A stretch of 64,000 bases of DNA from Pseudomonadota bacterium. GTDB taxonomy: Bacteria; Pseudomonadota; Gammaproteobacteria; Steroidobacterales; GCA-2729495. The notes under the pieces are model-generated. The model was not told the origin of the DNA and made no database searches. It worked only from the letters and a program-made list of their open reading frames with translations. The position numbers were made by a program, and so were the translations under genes. The DNA lies in the NCBI GenBank assembly GCA_963204745.1, contig CAUJHF010000063.1:1-64000 (forward strand). The letters are read 5' to 3'. Position 1 is the stretch's first letter, and each line of letters starts with the position of its first letter. This document shows positions 9,476 to 20,414 of the stretch, piece after piece.

Positions 9476-11465
9476 AGCGCAGAACCTCGGCGCGGTCCGG
9501 TATGCCTTCATAGCGGAGGCGCAGGTAGAGTGCGGTGAGGCTGCCCAGCGGTGCGGCAAGCTCCGGCTGTGCGGCGATGAGCACCGCTGCATATTCGGTA
9601 GGGGCCTCACCGGGCTTTCGCGGGCGGCTCAGCCGGGCCAGCCGTTTGCACAGGTATTGCCAGCTTTGTTCGAGCGGATCCGGTTTGGCACCATGATTGC
9701 GCAGCGTCAGCCAGGTAAACAACAGCAGGATGATGCCGACGGTGGCTGCGCAAACCAGCGCCAGATCCCGCAATGAGGGAGACGTAAAGCCGAGTCTGCC
9801 CAGCAGTGCACTCTGCTGGTCGGGGCCGAAAGCCAGTACCCAGCGATCCCACTGTGCATTGAGCGCATCCCAGCCAAAAGCCACGCGCCCGAACCACGGA
9901 CTGCTTCCCAGGAGCGGCAGTTCAGTGTTGACCGATCCGGGCAGCGCCGCTGCCATTCCGGCATCGACCCGTTGCGGTGCGACTGCAGCGGTCGGATCGT
10001 AGCGTTGCCAGTACCCGTCGACCCAGACCTCGGTCCATGCGTGGGCATCGGACTGGCGCACAATCCAGTAGTCAGCCAGCGGGTTCGGTTCACCGCCCTG
10101 ATAGCCGGTAACCACACGGGCGGGGATACCCGCCGCACGGGCCAGCAGGGCAAATGCCGACGCGTAGTGTTCGCAGAAACCACTGCGGGTCCGGAACAGA
10201 AAGTCGTCTACCGGGTGGTCGCCGAGTGGCGGCGGCTCCAGGGTGTAGTAATAGGCCTGCTGCCTGAACATGCTGAGCACGCTGCGCAGGTAGGCGCGGT
10301 CAGATCCGGCGGCGGCGCGCATCTCCGCGGCGAGCGCTGCGCTGCGCGGATTGCGCGCTGCGCTGACTTCGCGTGTGGCCTGTTCGGGTGCCCGCGCATC
10401 GCGAAAGCGTGGCGTTGCTACGGAGCGACCGCGCCATGCACTGCGCGTGGCGACCGGTCGGGCGCTCAGCAGTTCGCGAGCCGGACTCAAGGAGGCAGCG
10501 GCGATATCCCAGCTGAGTGGTGTTTCGAGCGGCAGCAGCCAGCGCTGGTGATGCGGCTCCAGCATGATTTCATAGCTATAGACGGGCGCGTCAGCCGGAT
10601 TGGGCGGCAGGGGGCGGCCGGACTTCTGTCGGCGCGCCCCGTCGGGCAGTGCGCGCCAGCGACGTCCGTCGAAGCTCTCGAGTACCGGTCCGCGCCAGTA
10701 GAGTTGCGATCGATCCGGCGGTGTACCGTCGAAGCGCACGCGAAACGCGGCTTCCGAGGACTGCGCAAGCGACGTGATGTCGCCCGGGCTCATCTGGCTC
10801 GACAGGCCAGTGCGGCCGTTCTGCGCGCCGGATGGCAGCGCCCACAAAGGTCCGGGCAAACGCGGAAACAGCAGGAACAGGGCGAGGGCCAGCGGTACGG
10901 CGTGCATCAGCAGACGCGCAGTCAGGAGCAGGGCGGCCAATGGTGTCATCACCTGGCTGTTGTTGCGCGCCGCCTGGAGCAGGGCGACGGTGCCGGCCAC
11001 CACGCCCGCTGCCAGCAGCGGCACGCTGCCGAGCGACTGTTCACGCAGAAAAGCCGCAAACAATACGAACCATGCGATCAGCACCACGAGGCTGCGGTCG
11101 CGCGCGCTGTGCGTCTCGAGCAGTTTCAGCGCCAGCATGATCAGGAGCAGCGCAGAGCCGGCCTCCAGTCCGGAAATCTGGCGATAGACGAAGCCGACTG
11201 CGAGCGCACTGCCGAGTGTGAGCGTGCCACGCAGGATGGTGCCTGGCATCGGCCAGCGTTTGAAGGCTGCACCCATACGCCATATGGCCGCGACGAAGAT
11301 GATGGCGGAGATCCAGAACGGCAGTGTGCGCAGGTGCGGTGCGCTGACCACGGTGATCAGCAGCAGCAGCCAGACCAGCTGTGCGACGGAAGTCTGCTCG
11401 GGTGCAGGTATCCCTTGCGCACGCCATCCACGCATTCGCTGCCGGCCATGTCGCTCAGCCCTCAT
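9423..11465 (-). CDS. DUF3488 and transglutaminase-like membrane protein (TgpA-like)
   Basis: A 680-residue inner-membrane protein. The first third holds several membrane segments (DUF3488), then a periplasmic transglutaminase-like domain with the catalytic triad visible as Cys in RSGFCEHYASAFALLA, His in SDAHAWTEVWVDGYW and Asp in RYDPTAAVAP, then another membrane helix (VCAATVGIILLLFTWLTL) and a cytoplasmic C-terminal tail. It resembles Pseudomonas TgpA, whose gene also follows moxR and DUF58 genes. Its ATG overlaps the DUF58 stop. Substrate unknown. Confidence 0.88.
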   Translation of the reverse strand: MRAERHGRQRMRGWRAQGIPAPEQTSVAQLVWLLLLITVVSAPHLRTLPFWISAIIFVAAIWRMGAAFKRWPMPGTILRGTLTLGSALAVGFVYRQISGLEAGSALLLIMLALKLLETHSARDRSLVVLIAWFVLFAAFLREQSLGSVPLLAAGVVAGTVALLQAARNNSQVMTPLAALLLTARLLMHAVPLALALFLLFPRLPGPLWALPSGAQNGRTGLSSQMSPGDITSLAQSSEAAFRVRFDGTPPDRSQLYWRGPVLESFDGRRWRALPDGARRQKSGRPLPPNPADAPVYSYEIMLEPHHQRWLLPLETPLSWDIAAASLSPARELLSARPVATRSAWRGRSVATPRFRDARAPEQATREVSAARNPRSAALAAEMRAAAGSDRAYLRSVLSMFRQQAYYYTLEPPPLGDHPVDDFLFRTRSGFCEHYASAFALLARAAGIPARVVTGYQGGEPNPLADYWIVRQSDAHAWTEVWVDGYWQRYDPTAAVAPQRVDAGMAAALPGSVNTELPLLGSSPWFGRVAFGWDALNAQWDRWVLAFGPDQQSALLGRLGFTSPSLRDLALVCAATVGIILLLFTWLTLRNHGAKPDPLEQSWQYLCKRLARLSRPRKPGEAPTEYAAVLIAAQPELAAPLGSLTALYLRLRYEGIPDRAEVLRFRRLVRQFRLPPAGARG

Positions 11466-12432
11466 GCGCAGCTCCGAGGCTGAAGACCGCCAGCGTTGTC
11501 AGGCAACGGTGATAGTGCTCCCGACCCTTGTCGGGCGGCAGCTCGACGCCCGGCAGCCGCAGGCCGTAGGCACGCCCGTCCGCATCAGCATCGAGGATCA
11601 TGCGGGTCAGCAGCGAGAGCCTGGCCTCGGTGCCGGCGGGATTCAGCACATCCCAGTCAAACCAGCTTGAACCGGCGCCGCTGCGAAAGTCCTTGGCCAG
11701 AAGCTGTCCGCTGCGCGCGAGCGCTTTCCAGGCGATACGTGCAGGCGACTCGCCCGGAACGGGAACGCGCAGGCCAACGAACTCGTCACTGCCGCGCAGG
11801 GTATCGCCTGCATGCTCAAGGTCCGCTGCCTGTGCGGGCAGCGCTGCGGCCAGTTCTGCGGCCGGCTGCGGATAGACCATGAGTTCCCGGACGGGATACA
11901 GCCAGGCCCAGGCTTCAAACAGGCCGAAGGGATAACGTGTGCTGACGCGGATTTCCGGGCAGGGCTGTGTGCCACGCCGTGTGGTCGGCAGGCAAAGTTG
12001 CAGCTTTGCACTGCCATCGGCGGCGAGGTCAACCGGTGGCGTCAGCGCGCCGGCTGGTCCTGCGCTGATCTGCCAGCGTGGACTGCGGCCCGGATTCGTA
12101 ATGCGCACGCTGCACTCGATCATCTCGCCGGCGAATACCGGCGCGCAGCCGTCGATGGCCAGCCGCAGTCCGGTGAGGTTTCTCTGGCAGTGATGGATAC
12201 TCACCACGGTGACGGCCGTGAGCAGGAAAGCCAGCGCAAAACCCATGTTGTTGCTGTAGTTGAGTGCGCCGAGCAGCATGGTGAACAGGACCACGCCGAA
12301 GCCGAGTCCGATGCGGGTCGGGAGTATGTAGATACGGCGCTGATGAAGTTCGATGCTGTCACCGTCAGCACCCTGGCGGCGCCGGAACCAGCGCTGCATC
12401 AGCGCTGCCAGTGCCGGGCGGGAAAGTTGCAT
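11455..12432 (-). CDS. DUF58 domain-containing protein
   Basis: A 325-residue protein starting MQLSRPALAALMQRWFRRR with two adjacent hydrophobic segments around residues 35-80 and a cytosolic or periplasmic remainder containing the DUF58 core: GSDEFVGLRVPVPGESPARIAWKA then WFDWDVL. DUF58 proteins resemble von Willebrand A modules and are almost always encoded beside MoxR ATPases, as here. The start was chosen because the open frame upstream has no family similarity and overlaps the moxR stop region. The next gene begins inside its last codons. Confidence 0.85.
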   Translation of the reverse strand: MQLSRPALAALMQRWFRRRQGADGDSIELHQRRIYILPTRIGLGFGVVLFTMLLGALNYSNNMGFALAFLLTAVTVVSIHHCQRNLTGLRLAIDGCAPVFAGEMIECSVRITNPGRSPRWQISAGPAGALTPPVDLAADGSAKLQLCLPTTRRGTQPCPEIRVSTRYPFGLFEAWAWLYPVRELMVYPQPAAELAAALPAQAADLEHAGDTLRGSDEFVGLRVPVPGESPARIAWKALARSGQLLAKDFRSGAGSSWFDWDVLNPAGTEARLSLLTRMILDADADGRAYGLRLPGVELPPDKGREHYHRCLTTLAVFSLGAAHEG

Positions 12433-12463
12433 GTCCACAGCGCTGTGCGACAGGTGCCCGGAC

Positions 12464-13426
<963 letters not shown>

Positions 13427-13591
13427 GGCTGGGTTCCGCTCGGGTCGGTTTGGTCAGGAAGATAGCATGTCATCCTGCCCGAATCGGCGGCGGGCAGGCG
13501 CGAACTGCGGCACAGATCCGCCGGCGTACCGTCACAATTGTGCTCATGCCATACTCGGCTGCCGGGCATTGCCTGATTGCCGGAGAATGCC

Positions 13592-14017
13592 ATGACAGGT
13601 TTTACGCCAGGCGGCCGCTCCGAGGACGAGTGGCGACAGCTGCTGGATCGCGATCGTTGCAGGGTACTGTTCCAGGAAGGAACAGAGCCGCCCTTCAGCA
13701 GTGCGCTGAACGAGGAAAAGCGCGCGGGGACATACATCTGTGCGGCGTGTCATTTGCCGCTTTTCGCCAGCGACGGCAAATTCGACAGCGGCACCGGCTG
13801 GCCGAGTTTCTTCCGGCCGATCGATCCGGCCAATGTTGCCACCCGGCGCGATTTCCGGTTGTTGCTGCCGCGCACCGAGTATCACTGCACACGCTGTGGC
13901 GGTCACCAGGGCCATGTCTTCGGTGACGGACCGGTACCGACCGGGCAGCGCTACTGCAACAATGGATTGGCGCTGCTCTTCGTGCCCGAAGACGAGCCGC
14001 TGCCGGAGCTGCGCTGA
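13592..14017 (+). CDS. msrB: peptide-methionine (R)-S-oxide reductase
   Basis: MsrB reduces methionine-R-sulfoxide in proteins. The 141-residue protein has two zinc-binding CxxC pairs (CAAC and CTRC), the substrate-pocket segment GTGWPSFFRP, and the catalytic Cys in GQRYCNNGLALLF; most relatives read RYCINSASL here. The ATG with a GGAGA site five bases upstream was preferred to an in-frame TTG slightly before it. It stands alone between divergent moxR and convergent valS. Confidence 0.93.
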   Translation: MTGFTPGGRSEDEWRQLLDRDRCRVLFQEGTEPPFSSALNEEKRAGTYICAACHLPLFASDGKFDSGTGWPSFFRPIDPANVATRRDFRLLLPRTEYHCTRCGGHQGHVFGDGPVPTGQRYCNNGLALLFVPEDEPLPELR

Positions 14018-14035
14018 GGATCCGGCAGCCGCGGC

Positions 14036-16852
14036 TCAGAGTGCCGCGAGCTGTGTCAGCTGCTCGTCGAGCTTGGCCAGGTCGCGATGCAGCGCCGCCT
14101 GCCGTTCCCGTTCCTTCCCGACCACGGCAGCTGGCGCATTGTTGACGAAGCTTTCGGTCGCAAGCTTGCTGTCGATGCGCGCGAGGTCCGCGCTGAGCTT
14201 TTGCCGGTTCTTTTCCAGTCGCGACCGTTCTGCTGCCACATCGATCAGGCCGGCCATCGGCACCAGGATTTTCAGATTGCCGAGCAGAGCAGTCGCACAG
14301 GCCGGTGGCGTTTCTCCGGTCGGGAGCAGGCGGATTTCCGTGAGTCGCGCGAGATCGCGCAGATAACGCGCGTGCACATCGAGCAGGTGCCGATCGGCGG
14401 TCGTCGCATCCTGCAGCAGCACGGTCAGCCGCTTGCCGGGCGGAATATCCATCTCGCCGCGAATCTGGCGGACACCGAGTACAAAGCCCTGGATCCATTG
14501 CAGTTCCGTTTCCGCGGCTTCATCGACCGGAAACAGTGACGGGTCAGGCCAGATCTGCAGCATGATCGTGTCGCCGCAGGCACCGGCGAGTGGCGCCACG
14601 CGCTGCCAGATTTCCTCGCTGATGAAAGGCATCAGCGGGTGTATGGCGCGCAGCATGCTTTCCAGCACGGTGATCAGCGTACGCCGGGTCTGCGCCTGTT
14701 CGGCAGCGGGGGCACCGCCTTCCATCAGCAGCGGCTTGACGAGTTCCAGGTACCAGTCGCAGTACTCGTTCCAGATGAACTCGTAGAGCGCACGTGCAGC
14801 CAGGTCGAAGCGATAGTCGGCAAAATGGGCAGCGACAGCTTCCACGGTCCGGCTGAATCGCGACAGTATCCAGCGGTCCGGCAGGCTCAGTGTGTCCATG
14901 CCTGCGCTGCCCCGTGCGATTTCGTGGTCGGTGACATTCATCAGCACGAAGCGTGCGGCATTCCATATCTTGTTGCAGAAGTTGCGGTAGCCCTCGATCC
15001 GGTTCATGTCGAAGCGGATATCGCGACCGGTGCTGGCCAGCGCGGCAAAGGTAAAGCGCAGCGCGTCGGTACCGAAATCTGCGATGCCGTTCGGAAACTG
15101 CTTGCGCGTGGCTTTTTCGATCTGCGGCTTCAGTTGCGGCTGCATGAGGCCGGTAGTCCGTTTGGCGACCAGGCCCGCAAGATCGATGCCGTCGATCAGG
15201 TCCAGCGGATCGATGATATTGCCCTTGGACTTCGACATCTTGTCGCCGTTTTCGTCGCGGATGAGCCCGGTGATGTATACCTCGCGGAAGGGCACGTCGC
15301 CGGCGAATTTGAGCCCGAACATGATCATGCGCGCGACCCAGAAGAAGATGATGTCGAAGCCGGTGACCAGCACGCTGCCGGGATAGAAGGTCTTCAGTGC
15401 AGTGGTCTGTTCCGGCCAGCCCAGCGTCGAGAAGGGCCAGAGTGCTGACGAAAACCAGGTGTCGAGTACATCCTCGTCCTGGCGCAGCGTCACGCTGGCC
15501 GGGATCCGGTATTTCTCGCGTACCGCTGCTTCGCTGTGGCCGACATGGACCTGGCCCTGCTCGTCATACCAGGCGGGTATGCGGTGGCCCCACCACAGCT
15601 GCCGGCTGATGCACCAGTCCTGGATGTTGTGCATCCACTGGTAATAGGTCTTGGTCCAGTTCTCCGGCACAAAGCGGATCCGGCCCTGCTCGACGGCAGC
15701 GATGGCCGGTTCGGCGAGCGGCGCGATCTTCACGTACCACTGATCGGTGAGCCAGGGTTCGAGCACGGCATTGCTGCGGTCGCCGCGCGGGATCTGCAGG
15801 GTGTGTGCGTCGATACGTTCGACCAGTGCTTCAGCCTCCAGCATCTCCACGACACGCTTGCGGGCGGCGAAACGATCCATGCCACGCAGTTCGGCGGGAA
15901 TCTCGGCAAAGGCCTGCGCCGGGTCATAGCCGGAGCCATGCGCGTCGGCCCGGGCAAGTATTTTCGCATCGCGGTCGAAGATATTGATCAGCGGCAGGTC
16001 ATGTCGCTTGCCGACTTCGTAATCGTTGAAGTCATGTCCGGGGGTGATCTTGACGCAGCCGGAACCGAACTCGGCATCCACGTAGTCATCGGCGATGAGC
16101 GGGATCAGGCGGTTGGTCAGCGGCAGACGGATCTGTTTGCCGACCAGATCGCGGTAGCGCGCATCGGACGGATTGACCGCCACGGCAGTGTCGCCAAGCA
16201 TGGTCTCGGGACGCGTGGTGGCGACCACCACATGTCCGGAGCCATCGGCCAGCGGATAACGGAAGTGCCACAGCGAGCCTTGCGCTGCTTCAGACTGGAC
16301 TTCCAGGTCTGAAAGCGCGGTGTGCAGGACGGGATCCCAGTTGACGAGGCGCTTGCCGCGATAGATCAGTCCCTCCGCATGCAGTCTGACGAACACTTCC
16401 GTGACCGCCTGCGACAGTCCTTCGTCCATCGTGAAGCGGTCGCGGGACCAGTCCACCGAATTGCCGAGGCGGCGCATCTGCCGGGAAATCGTTCCGCCGG
16501 ACTCCTGCTTCCACTGCCAGACGCGGGACAGGAATTCTTCGCGTCCGAGATCCTGGCGGGTCCTGCCTTCGGCATTGAGCTGACGCTCGACCACCATCTG
16601 CGTTGCGATACCGGCGTGGTCGGTGCCCGGCTGCCAGAGCACGTTGTCGCCACGCATGCGGTGAAAACGGGTCAGCGCATCCTGCAGGGTGTGCTGGAAG
16701 GCATGGCCCATGTGCAGGGTGCCTGTCACGTTGGGCGGCGGGATCATGATGCAGTAGGGGGTGCCGCGGCCCGAGGGCGCGAAATAGCCGGCGGTCTCCC
16801 ACTGCGTGTACCATTTCTGTTCGATGGCCGCCGGCTGGTAGGCCTTGTCCAT
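14036..16852 (-). CDS. valS: valyl-tRNA synthetase
   Basis: ValS charges tRNA-Val and edits misactivated threonine. The 938-residue class I synthetase has the HIGH motif as HMGH (residues 47-50, within [12 protein letters not shown]), the CP1 editing domain with [16 protein letters not shown], the KMSKS motif at residues 538-542, and a C-terminal coiled coil ([21 protein letters not shown]). Length matches the family (about 950). The start is the Met of [15 protein letters not shown]. It lies downstream of holC and a small unknown gene. Confidence 0.97.
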   Translation of the reverse strand: MDKAYQPAAIEQKWYTQWETAGYFAPSGRGTPYCIMIPPPNVTGTLHMGHAFQHTLQDALTRFHRMRGDNVLWQPGTDHAGIATQMVVERQLNAEGRTRQDLGREEFLSRVWQWKQESGGTISRQMRRLGNSVDWSRDRFTMDEGLSQAVTEVFVRLHAEGLIYRGKRLVNWDPVLHTALSDLEVQSEAAQGSLWHFRYPLADGSGHVVVATTRPETMLGDTAVAVNPSDARYRDLVGKQIRLPLTNRLIPLIADDYVDAEFGSGCVKITPGHDFNDYEVGKRHDLPLINIFDRDAKILARADAHGSGYDPAQAFAEIPAELRGMDRFAARKRVVEMLEAEALVERIDAHTLQIPRGDRSNAVLEPWLTDQWYVKIAPLAEPAIAAVEQGRIRFVPENWTKTYYQWMHNIQDWCISRQLWWGHRIPAWYDEQGQVHVGHSEAAVREKYRIPASVTLRQDEDVLDTWFSSALWPFSTLGWPEQTTALKTFYPGSVLVTGFDIIFFWVARMIMFGLKFAGDVPFREVYITGLIRDENGDKMSKSKGNIIDPLDLIDGIDLAGLVAKRTTGLMQPQLKPQIEKATRKQFPNGIADFGTDALRFTFAALASTGRDIRFDMNRIEGYRNFCNKIWNAARFVLMNVTDHEIARGSAGMDTLSLPDRWILSRFSRTVEAVAAHFADYRFDLAARALYEFIWNEYCDWYLELVKPLLMEGGAPAAEQAQTRRTLITVLESMLRAIHPLMPFISEEIWQRVAPLAGACGDTIMLQIWPDPSLFPVDEAAETELQWIQGFVLGVRQIRGEMDIPPGKRLTVLLQDATTADRHLLDVHARYLRDLARLTEIRLLPTGETPPACATALLGNLKILVPMAGLIDVAAERSRLEKNRQKLSADLARIDSKLATESFVNNAPAAVVGKERERQAALHRDLAKLDEQLTQLAAL

Positions 16853-16874
16853 GGGCGATTCGGAATCCACGCAG

Positions 16875-17159
16875 CTACTCCGGGGTCTCGTTGTCAAAAT
16901 GCTCGCGGAGTACCTGGTCGATAAGTTCCGGGAGTTCATTGCGCAGCCGGCTGACGACTTCGTCGAACAGCACGGCTTCCATCTCCTTGAATGCACCGTG
17001 CAGCAGCTTTTCGACGAGCATGAAACTGCCGGTTGCGATCCTTACCTGCAGTTCGGCGAGTTCACTCTCGCTGAGTGCGGGACGCGCCAGTTCATCGGCG
17101 GCGCTGCGTCTTGGCCTGGCGACAATATCGGTAAGCACGGGGATCCTGGTTCTGTCCAT
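16875..17159 (-). CDS. small conserved-looking hypothetical protein between holC and valS
   Basis: A 94-residue acidic protein with no family I can name firmly. The N-terminus reads [16 protein letters not shown], a short motif reminiscent of DUF2486-like proteins of betaproteobacteria. The rest is predicted helical, with a hydrophobic amphipathic stretch ([25 protein letters not shown]) and a charged C-terminus. No signal peptide, Cys or metal motif. It begins six bases after the holC stop and ends 22 bases before valS, so it is expressed with DNA polymerase III chi and ValS; a role in that context is only inference. Confidence 0.7.
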   Translation of the reverse strand: MDRTRIPVLTDIVARPRRSAADELARPALSESELAELQVRIATGSFMLVEKLLHGAFKEMEAVLFDEVVSRLRNELPELIDQVLREHFDNETPE

Positions 17160-17164
17160 GATGA

Positions 17165-17605
17165 TCAGCCGATCTGGTGGGTTTCAGGTTCGAGGCTGTG
17201 CTGCCGGTAGAAGCGGTGCCGGTTACGGCCGGCCTCACGGCATTCTGCATTACCGTCGATGATCTCGGCGATGCGCGCGAAACGCTGGTAAAAAGCGGGA
17301 ACCTCGGCGGCAAGGTTGATCAGCAGGTCCACATCCGCCGGTTCGTCAGTGCCACTGCCAATCGTGACCGGTGCGGCCGGCAGTCGTGCCGGATCGAGCC
17401 GCTCATGCGGCACAAAGCTGCCCTGCCGAAAGGTCCACAACATTCTGTCCATGGCTTCTGCTTCGGCCCGGTCTGAAGTGTGCAGATGAATTCGCTGGCT
17501 GAGCTTGTAGGCTTTTTCCGTCAGTCTGCAGGCGTAGTTGAGTCTCGCGACAGGTTCCTGCGCGGCCAGCACATAGAACGATACCTTTACGCCGGCGTCA
17601 GTCAC
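17165..17605 (-). CDS. holC: DNA polymerase III subunit chi
   Basis: Chi bridges the clamp loader and single-strand-binding protein at the replication fork. The 146-residue protein matches HolC in length and pattern: N-terminal VSFYVLAAQEPVARLNYACRL, then EKAYKLSQRIHLHT, the LWTFRQGSFVPHER segment, and DVDLLINLAAEVPAFYQRFARIAEII. It follows pepA by 17 bases, the usual gammaproteobacterial order. Confidence 0.93.
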   Translation of the reverse strand: MTDAGVKVSFYVLAAQEPVARLNYACRLTEKAYKLSQRIHLHTSDRAEAEAMDRMLWTFRQGSFVPHERLDPARLPAAPVTIGSGTDEPADVDLLINLAAEVPAFYQRFARIAEIIDGNAECREAGRNRHRFYRQHSLEPETHQIG

Positions 17606-17622
17606 GATGCATGTTGCTCCGC

Positions 17623-19107
17623 TCAGACACTTTGCAGCAGATATTCCATGAGCAGTGGAACAGGACGGCCGGTGCCGCCCTTGTTGCTGCCCTGGACCCA
17701 GGCGGTGCCGGCAATATCCAGATGCGCCCAGCTCGTCTTGCCGACGAAGCGGGCCAGAAATGCCGCCGCGGTGATCGTGCCGGCATCGCGTCCACCGATG
17801 TTTGCCACGTCTGCAAACGGACTCTTCAGGAGTTCGCCATATTCCTCGTCGAGTGGCAGACGCCAGGCGCGATCACCGGCATTCTGTCCGGCACCGAGCA
17901 GCGCGTCGGCCAGTTCATCAGAATTCGATAACAGTCCCGAACGCACCCGTCCCAGTGCGATCAGGCAGGCACCGGTCAGGGTGGCGATATCGATCAGCAC
18001 AGCCGGCTTGAAACGCTGGGCGTAGGTCAGTGCGTCGCAGAGAATCAGCCTGCCTTCGGCATCGGTATTGAGAATCTCGACCGTCTGGCCGGACATCGTA
18101 CGCACGATGTCGCCCGGTCGTGTCGCCGTGCCGCTCGGCATGTTTTCGCAGGCCGGAACGATGCCGACGAGATTGAGCGGCAGGTCCAGTTCGGCTGCGG
18201 CCTGCATGACACCCAGCACGCTGGCTCCACCGCACATGTCGTACTTCATCTCATCCATCGCGGCGCCCGGCTTGATCGAGATGCCGCCGGAATCAAAGGT
18301 TATGCCTTTGCCGACCAGGACCACCGGTTTGGTCTTTGCGGCGGTCCCCCGGTATTGCAGCACGATAAAGCGGGGCGGCAGTTCGGACCCCTGGGTTACA
18401 GCCAGCAGCGCACCCATGCGGAGCTTGCGCAGGTCGGCCGCGCGCAGGGCGGTGACACGCAACTTCTTGCTCGTCCTGCCGATGGCCTGTGCGCGCTTTA
18501 CGAGGTAGTCCGGTGTGCAGATATTGGGCGGCAGGTTGCCAAGATCGCGGGCGAGGGCGACGCCGCCGGCAATCGCCGTTGCATGCTTCAGGGCGAGGCG
18601 GGCCTTGCGCTTGTCACCTGTCTCGCAGGCCAATCCGATCGATTTCAACCGGCTGGCCTCGGGCGAGGGTGCCGACTTCATGGTCGTAAAGCGGTAACTC
18701 GTCTCGTGCCAGAGTTCCACTGCAATGCGGGTTTTCCGGTAGGCGTCAGCATCACTGACCGCTTCAAGGCCAAGGAAGCTGATGGCATTGGCGTAGCCAC
18801 CTTTGCCCAGCGCTGAAAACGCAGCGCGTGCGGCCTTGCGAAAGCCGCGCTGGTCGAGCTTGCCAGCTGTGCCGAGTCCGACCAGCAGGATGCGCTTGCA
18901 GGGCAGTTTCCCGGTGTGAGTCAGGAACAGCGTCTCGCCCGCCTGGCCGCGTATGTCACGATTGTTGATCACGCCTGTGATCATGCCGCCGCTGGCCTTG
19001 TCGAGCGCCTTTGCCGTGTCAGAAAGAACGCCGTCAGAGTAAATGGCTACGATGGCGCAGGCGGTGCGTTGTCGGGTGGCGCCAGGTGTATTGACTGTGA
19101 ATTTCAT
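17623..19107 (-). CDS. pepA: leucyl aminopeptidase
   Basis: PepA is a hexameric M17 metallo-aminopeptidase that releases N-terminal residues; in E. coli it also binds DNA in Xer recombination and carAB control. The 494-residue protein has the metal and active-site motifs GKGITFDSGGISIKPG, KYDMCGGASV, and NTDAEGRLIL. The N-terminal domain is the less conserved macro-like part. The start MKFTVNTPG was chosen; the open frame upstream has no similarity. It leads the pepA-holC-unknown-valS operon and is divergent from lptF. Confidence 0.95.
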   Translation of the reverse strand: MKFTVNTPGATRQRTACAIVAIYSDGVLSDTAKALDKASGGMITGVINNRDIRGQAGETLFLTHTGKLPCKRILLVGLGTAGKLDQRGFRKAARAAFSALGKGGYANAISFLGLEAVSDADAYRKTRIAVELWHETSYRFTTMKSAPSPEASRLKSIGLACETGDKRKARLALKHATAIAGGVALARDLGNLPPNICTPDYLVKRAQAIGRTSKKLRVTALRAADLRKLRMGALLAVTQGSELPPRFIVLQYRGTAAKTKPVVLVGKGITFDSGGISIKPGAAMDEMKYDMCGGASVLGVMQAAAELDLPLNLVGIVPACENMPSGTATRPGDIVRTMSGQTVEILNTDAEGRLILCDALTYAQRFKPAVLIDIATLTGACLIALGRVRSGLLSNSDELADALLGAGQNAGDRAWRLPLDEEYGELLKSPFADVANIGGRDAGTITAAAFLARFVGKTSWAHLDIAGTAWVQGSNKGGTGRPVPLLMEYLLQSV

Positions 19108-19210
19108 GCTGCCCTCTGTGGACCGGCCGATGCCGGCAGTGTTCCGGGGTGTCATCGCCGCCAGCTGTGGGCTGACCGACGACAACGCGTGTGCTTGACT
19201 CCCGGCAGCC

Positions 19211-19226
19211 ACTACCACAAGGTAGT
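19211..19226. promoter_or_regulatory. perfect inverted repeat between divergent pepA and lptF
   Basis: ACTACC-ACAA-GGTAGT, a six-base perfect inverted repeat with four-base centre, lies in the 173-base gap between the pepA and lptF starts. A TTGACT hexamer on the plus strand is just to its left, without a well-spaced -10 partner. The placement suits an operator or a small hairpin in the leader; which protein might bind is unknown. Confidence 0.3.
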
Positions 19227-19280
19227 TTGATCGCAGGGTTTTCCACCGTCCGGATTGCGCCGTAGTGTACTTGAATCGAT

Positions 19281-20414
19281 ATGAGCGTGGCTAAGACACC
19301 CCGGGTCAGGCCCAGCCTGTTGAATCGTTATCTGCTGCGTGAGGTCGGGCAGACATGGGCCGCGGTGACCGTGGTGCTGCTGCTGATCCTCACCACCAAC
19401 CAGTTTGCCGCGGTACTTGGCGATGCGGCCGCGAGCGAAATACCGCGGGATGCGATCGTCCGGGTCATGGGGCTGACGATCGTCCAGTACCTCACCATCC
19501 TTGTGCCGCTGAGTTTCTTTCTGGCCATAATGCTGTCGCTCGCGCGGCTGTATCACGACAGCGAGATGTCCGCGATGATGGCCTGTGGTATCGGCCCCGT
19601 GCAGCTGTACAGGCCACTGCTTATGCTCGGCTTGCTGCTGGCGAGCGGTGTCGCGTGGTTATCCCTGATGGCATCGCCGGCTGCGGTACGTGAGGTGCAG
19701 GCGCTGGCCGAAATGGCCAGGCGAGATACCGGCCTGGGACTGCTGGAACCGGGGCGATTTATCAGTTTCGGCGACAGCGGTACCGTGATGTATGCGGAGT
19801 CGCTGACCGGTGACCAGCATCTGCACAAGGTCTTTGTACAGCGCCGGGTTGGCGGGAAAGTGGAAGTCATTCTGGCCGATGAGGCCTGGCAGGTGGTGGC
19901 CGATGACGGTAACTATCGTGAAGTGATTTTTGCACGCGGACGCCGTTATGAAGGCCAGCCTGGCGAGGCCAGATTCCGGATCATGGATTTTGCCGAGCAC
20001 GGTATTCCGTTTGTCATCCCTGTCGCGCGCCGCTCTGCGCTCAAAGCCGATGAGCGGGCGACTTCGGCATTGCTGGATTCCAGCGATCCTGTCGACCGGG
20101 CGGAGTTGCATCGGCGGCTTGCGCCACCGCTGACCCTGCTGGTGCTCACCGTGATTGCAGTGCCGCTGGCGAAAACGGAACCGCGCCGGGGCCGCTTCAG
20201 TGGCCTGGCTGCTGCCATTCTGGTCTATGTCACCTATGCCAATCTGCTTGCGGCCGGGCAGGTCTGGCTGGAACAGGACCATGTGCCTGACTTCAGCGGT
20301 CTGTGGTGGGTGCATGGCGTGTTTCTCGTCGTTGCGGTGCTGATGCTGCTCGCGCAGGGCGGCAAGTTCCGCAAGTGGCAACGTCGCTGGTTCCCGGCCG
20401 GAGAGCGGGCTTGA
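19281..20414 (+). CDS. lptF: LPS export ABC transporter permease LptF
   Basis: LptF and LptG form the membrane part of the LptB2FG transporter that extracts lipopolysaccharide from the inner membrane and feeds it to LptC/LptA. The 377-residue protein has three N-terminal membrane helices, a periplasmic beta-jellyroll (residues about 130-270), and three C-terminal helices, the YjgP/YjgQ layout. LLNRYLLREVGQTW at the N-terminus is typical. Its stop overlaps the TTG start of lptG. Confidence 0.95.
   Translation: MSVAKTPRVRPSLLNRYLLREVGQTWAAVTVVLLLILTTNQFAAVLGDAAASEIPRDAIVRVMGLTIVQYLTILVPLSFFLAIMLSLARLYHDSEMSAMMACGIGPVQLYRPLLMLGLLLASGVAWLSLMASPAAVREVQALAEMARRDTGLGLLEPGRFISFGDSGTVMYAESLTGDQHLHKVFVQRRVGGKVEVILADEAWQVVADDGNYREVIFARGRRYEGQPGEARFRIMDFAEHGIPFVIPVARRSALKADERATSALLDSSDPVDRAELHRRLAPPLTLLVLTVIAVPLAKTEPRRGRFSGLAAAILVYVTYANLLAAGQVWLEQDHVPDFSGLWWVHGVFLVVAVLMLLAQGGKFRKWQRRWFPAGERA

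Noticed and set aside
9972..11483. 503-residue plus-strand open frame
   Set aside because: It is antisense to the transglutaminase gene, which has a complete catalytic triad and membrane helices.
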